Source: Comamonadaceae bacterium (lineage in GTDB: Bacteria; Pseudomonadota; Gammaproteobacteria; Burkholderiales; Burkholderiaceae_C). From it: 5,402 bases of DNA. Numbering within the stretch: the stretch's first letter is position 1; each line of letters opens with the position of its first letter. Location: positions 1-5,402 of the forward strand of contig CANHLD010000126.1 in the NCBI GenBank assembly GCA_947461325.1, given 5' to 3'. The notes below the pieces were generated by a model. The model had not been told where the DNA came from and did no database searches. It saw only the letters and a list, made by a program, of their open reading frames with translations. The position numbers and the translations under genes were made by a program. Shown piece after piece: positions 5,153 to 5,402 of the stretch.

Positions 5153-5402
5153 ATGAAGGCATTGGTCGCCGTCAAGCGCGTGGTGGATTACAACGTCAAA
5201 GTCCGGGTCAAATCTGACCAGACCGGCGTGGATATCGCCAACGTCAAAATGAGCATGAACCCGTTCGATGAAATCGCTGTGGAAGAAGCGGTTCGGTTGA
5301 AAGAAAAAGGCATATTGACAGAAGTCATCGTCATTTCCTGCGGTGTTACCCAATGCCAAGAAACCTTGCGCACTGCCATGGCCATTGGTGCAGACCGTGG
5401 CA
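5153..5402 (+). CDS. etfB: Electron transfer flavoprotein beta subunit, 3' end cut by window
   Basis: EtfB pairs with EtfA to carry electrons from acyl-CoA and other flavin dehydrogenases to ETF-ubiquinone oxidoreductase; the beta subunit holds AMP. The first 83 residues are visible and open to the window edge. Family features: the N-terminal strand MKALVAVKRVVDYNVKVRV, GVDIANVKMSMNPFDEIAVEEAVRLKE (25-51), which is the strongly conserved ETF-beta block, VIVISCGVTQCQETLRTAMAIGADRG (58-83), leading into the nucleotide-binding fold. The resemblance to betaproteobacterial and mitochondrial EtfB is very high as recalled. The start is supported by GGAG seven bases upstream. The family is about 250 residues, so two thirds lie beyond the window. 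etfA, and often an acyl-CoA dehydrogenase, is expected next. The gene has its own promoter and palindrome upstream, which suggests regulated expression with fatty-acid or amino-acid breakdown. Confidence 0.96.
   Translation, partial: MKALVAVKRVVDYNVKVRVKSDQTGVDIANVKMSMNPFDEIAVEEAVRLKEKGILTEVIVISCGVTQCQETLRTAMAIGADRG

Overview
This window looks like ordinary chromosomal DNA from a betaproteobacterium, most likely Burkholderiales and probably the Comamonadaceae (Limnohabitans/Rhodoferax-like). The placement rests on protein resemblance recalled from memory: the first 83 residues of the electron-transfer flavoprotein beta subunit, the MatB-type synthetase and the MltB-type transglycosylase all read like proteins of that group. 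Base composition is moderate, with many TTG (Leu) and GGT (Gly) codons. No phage, plasmid, CRISPR, tRNA or rRNA genes are visible.

Layout from left to right: (1) 1-732, the 3' part of lgt on the + strand, cut by the window edge. (2) An 88-bp gap with only weak hairpins. (3) 821-2356, a malonyl-CoA synthetase (matB-like) on the + strand. (4) 2357-2459, a convergent intergenic region almost filled by a perfect 26-bp inverted repeat around a 31-nt core; it looks like a REP/MITE-like miniature element that may also limit read-through between the two genes. (5) 2460-3650, a periplasmic MltB-family lytic transglycosylase on the - strand. (6) A 66-bp divergent promoter region with a perfect 12-bp palindrome. 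(7) 3717-4976, a 419-residue MscS-family mechanosensitive channel on the + strand, whose pore-helix codons form a canonical four-tract G-quadruplex motif. (8) 4977-5152, a compact control region with a weak terminator-like hairpin, a tandem octamer, a good sigma-70-like promoter, a perfect 14-bp palindrome over the predicted start site, a small leader hairpin and a Shine-Dalgarno sequence. (9) 5153 to the edge, the start of etfB, cut by the window.

The genes do not form one pathway. Lgt, MltB and MscS all act in the cell envelope (lipoprotein lipidation, murein turnover, osmotic release), but they lie on different strands with separate control regions. MatB makes malonyl-CoA from malonate, and EtfB carries electrons from acyl-CoA dehydrogenases; both belong to acyl-CoA metabolism but are separated by the two envelope genes. 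I see no undescribed multi-gene system here. The parts most worth a second look are non-coding: the inverted repeat at 2357-2439, the promoter/palindrome pair before etfB, and the G-rich tract inside mscS.
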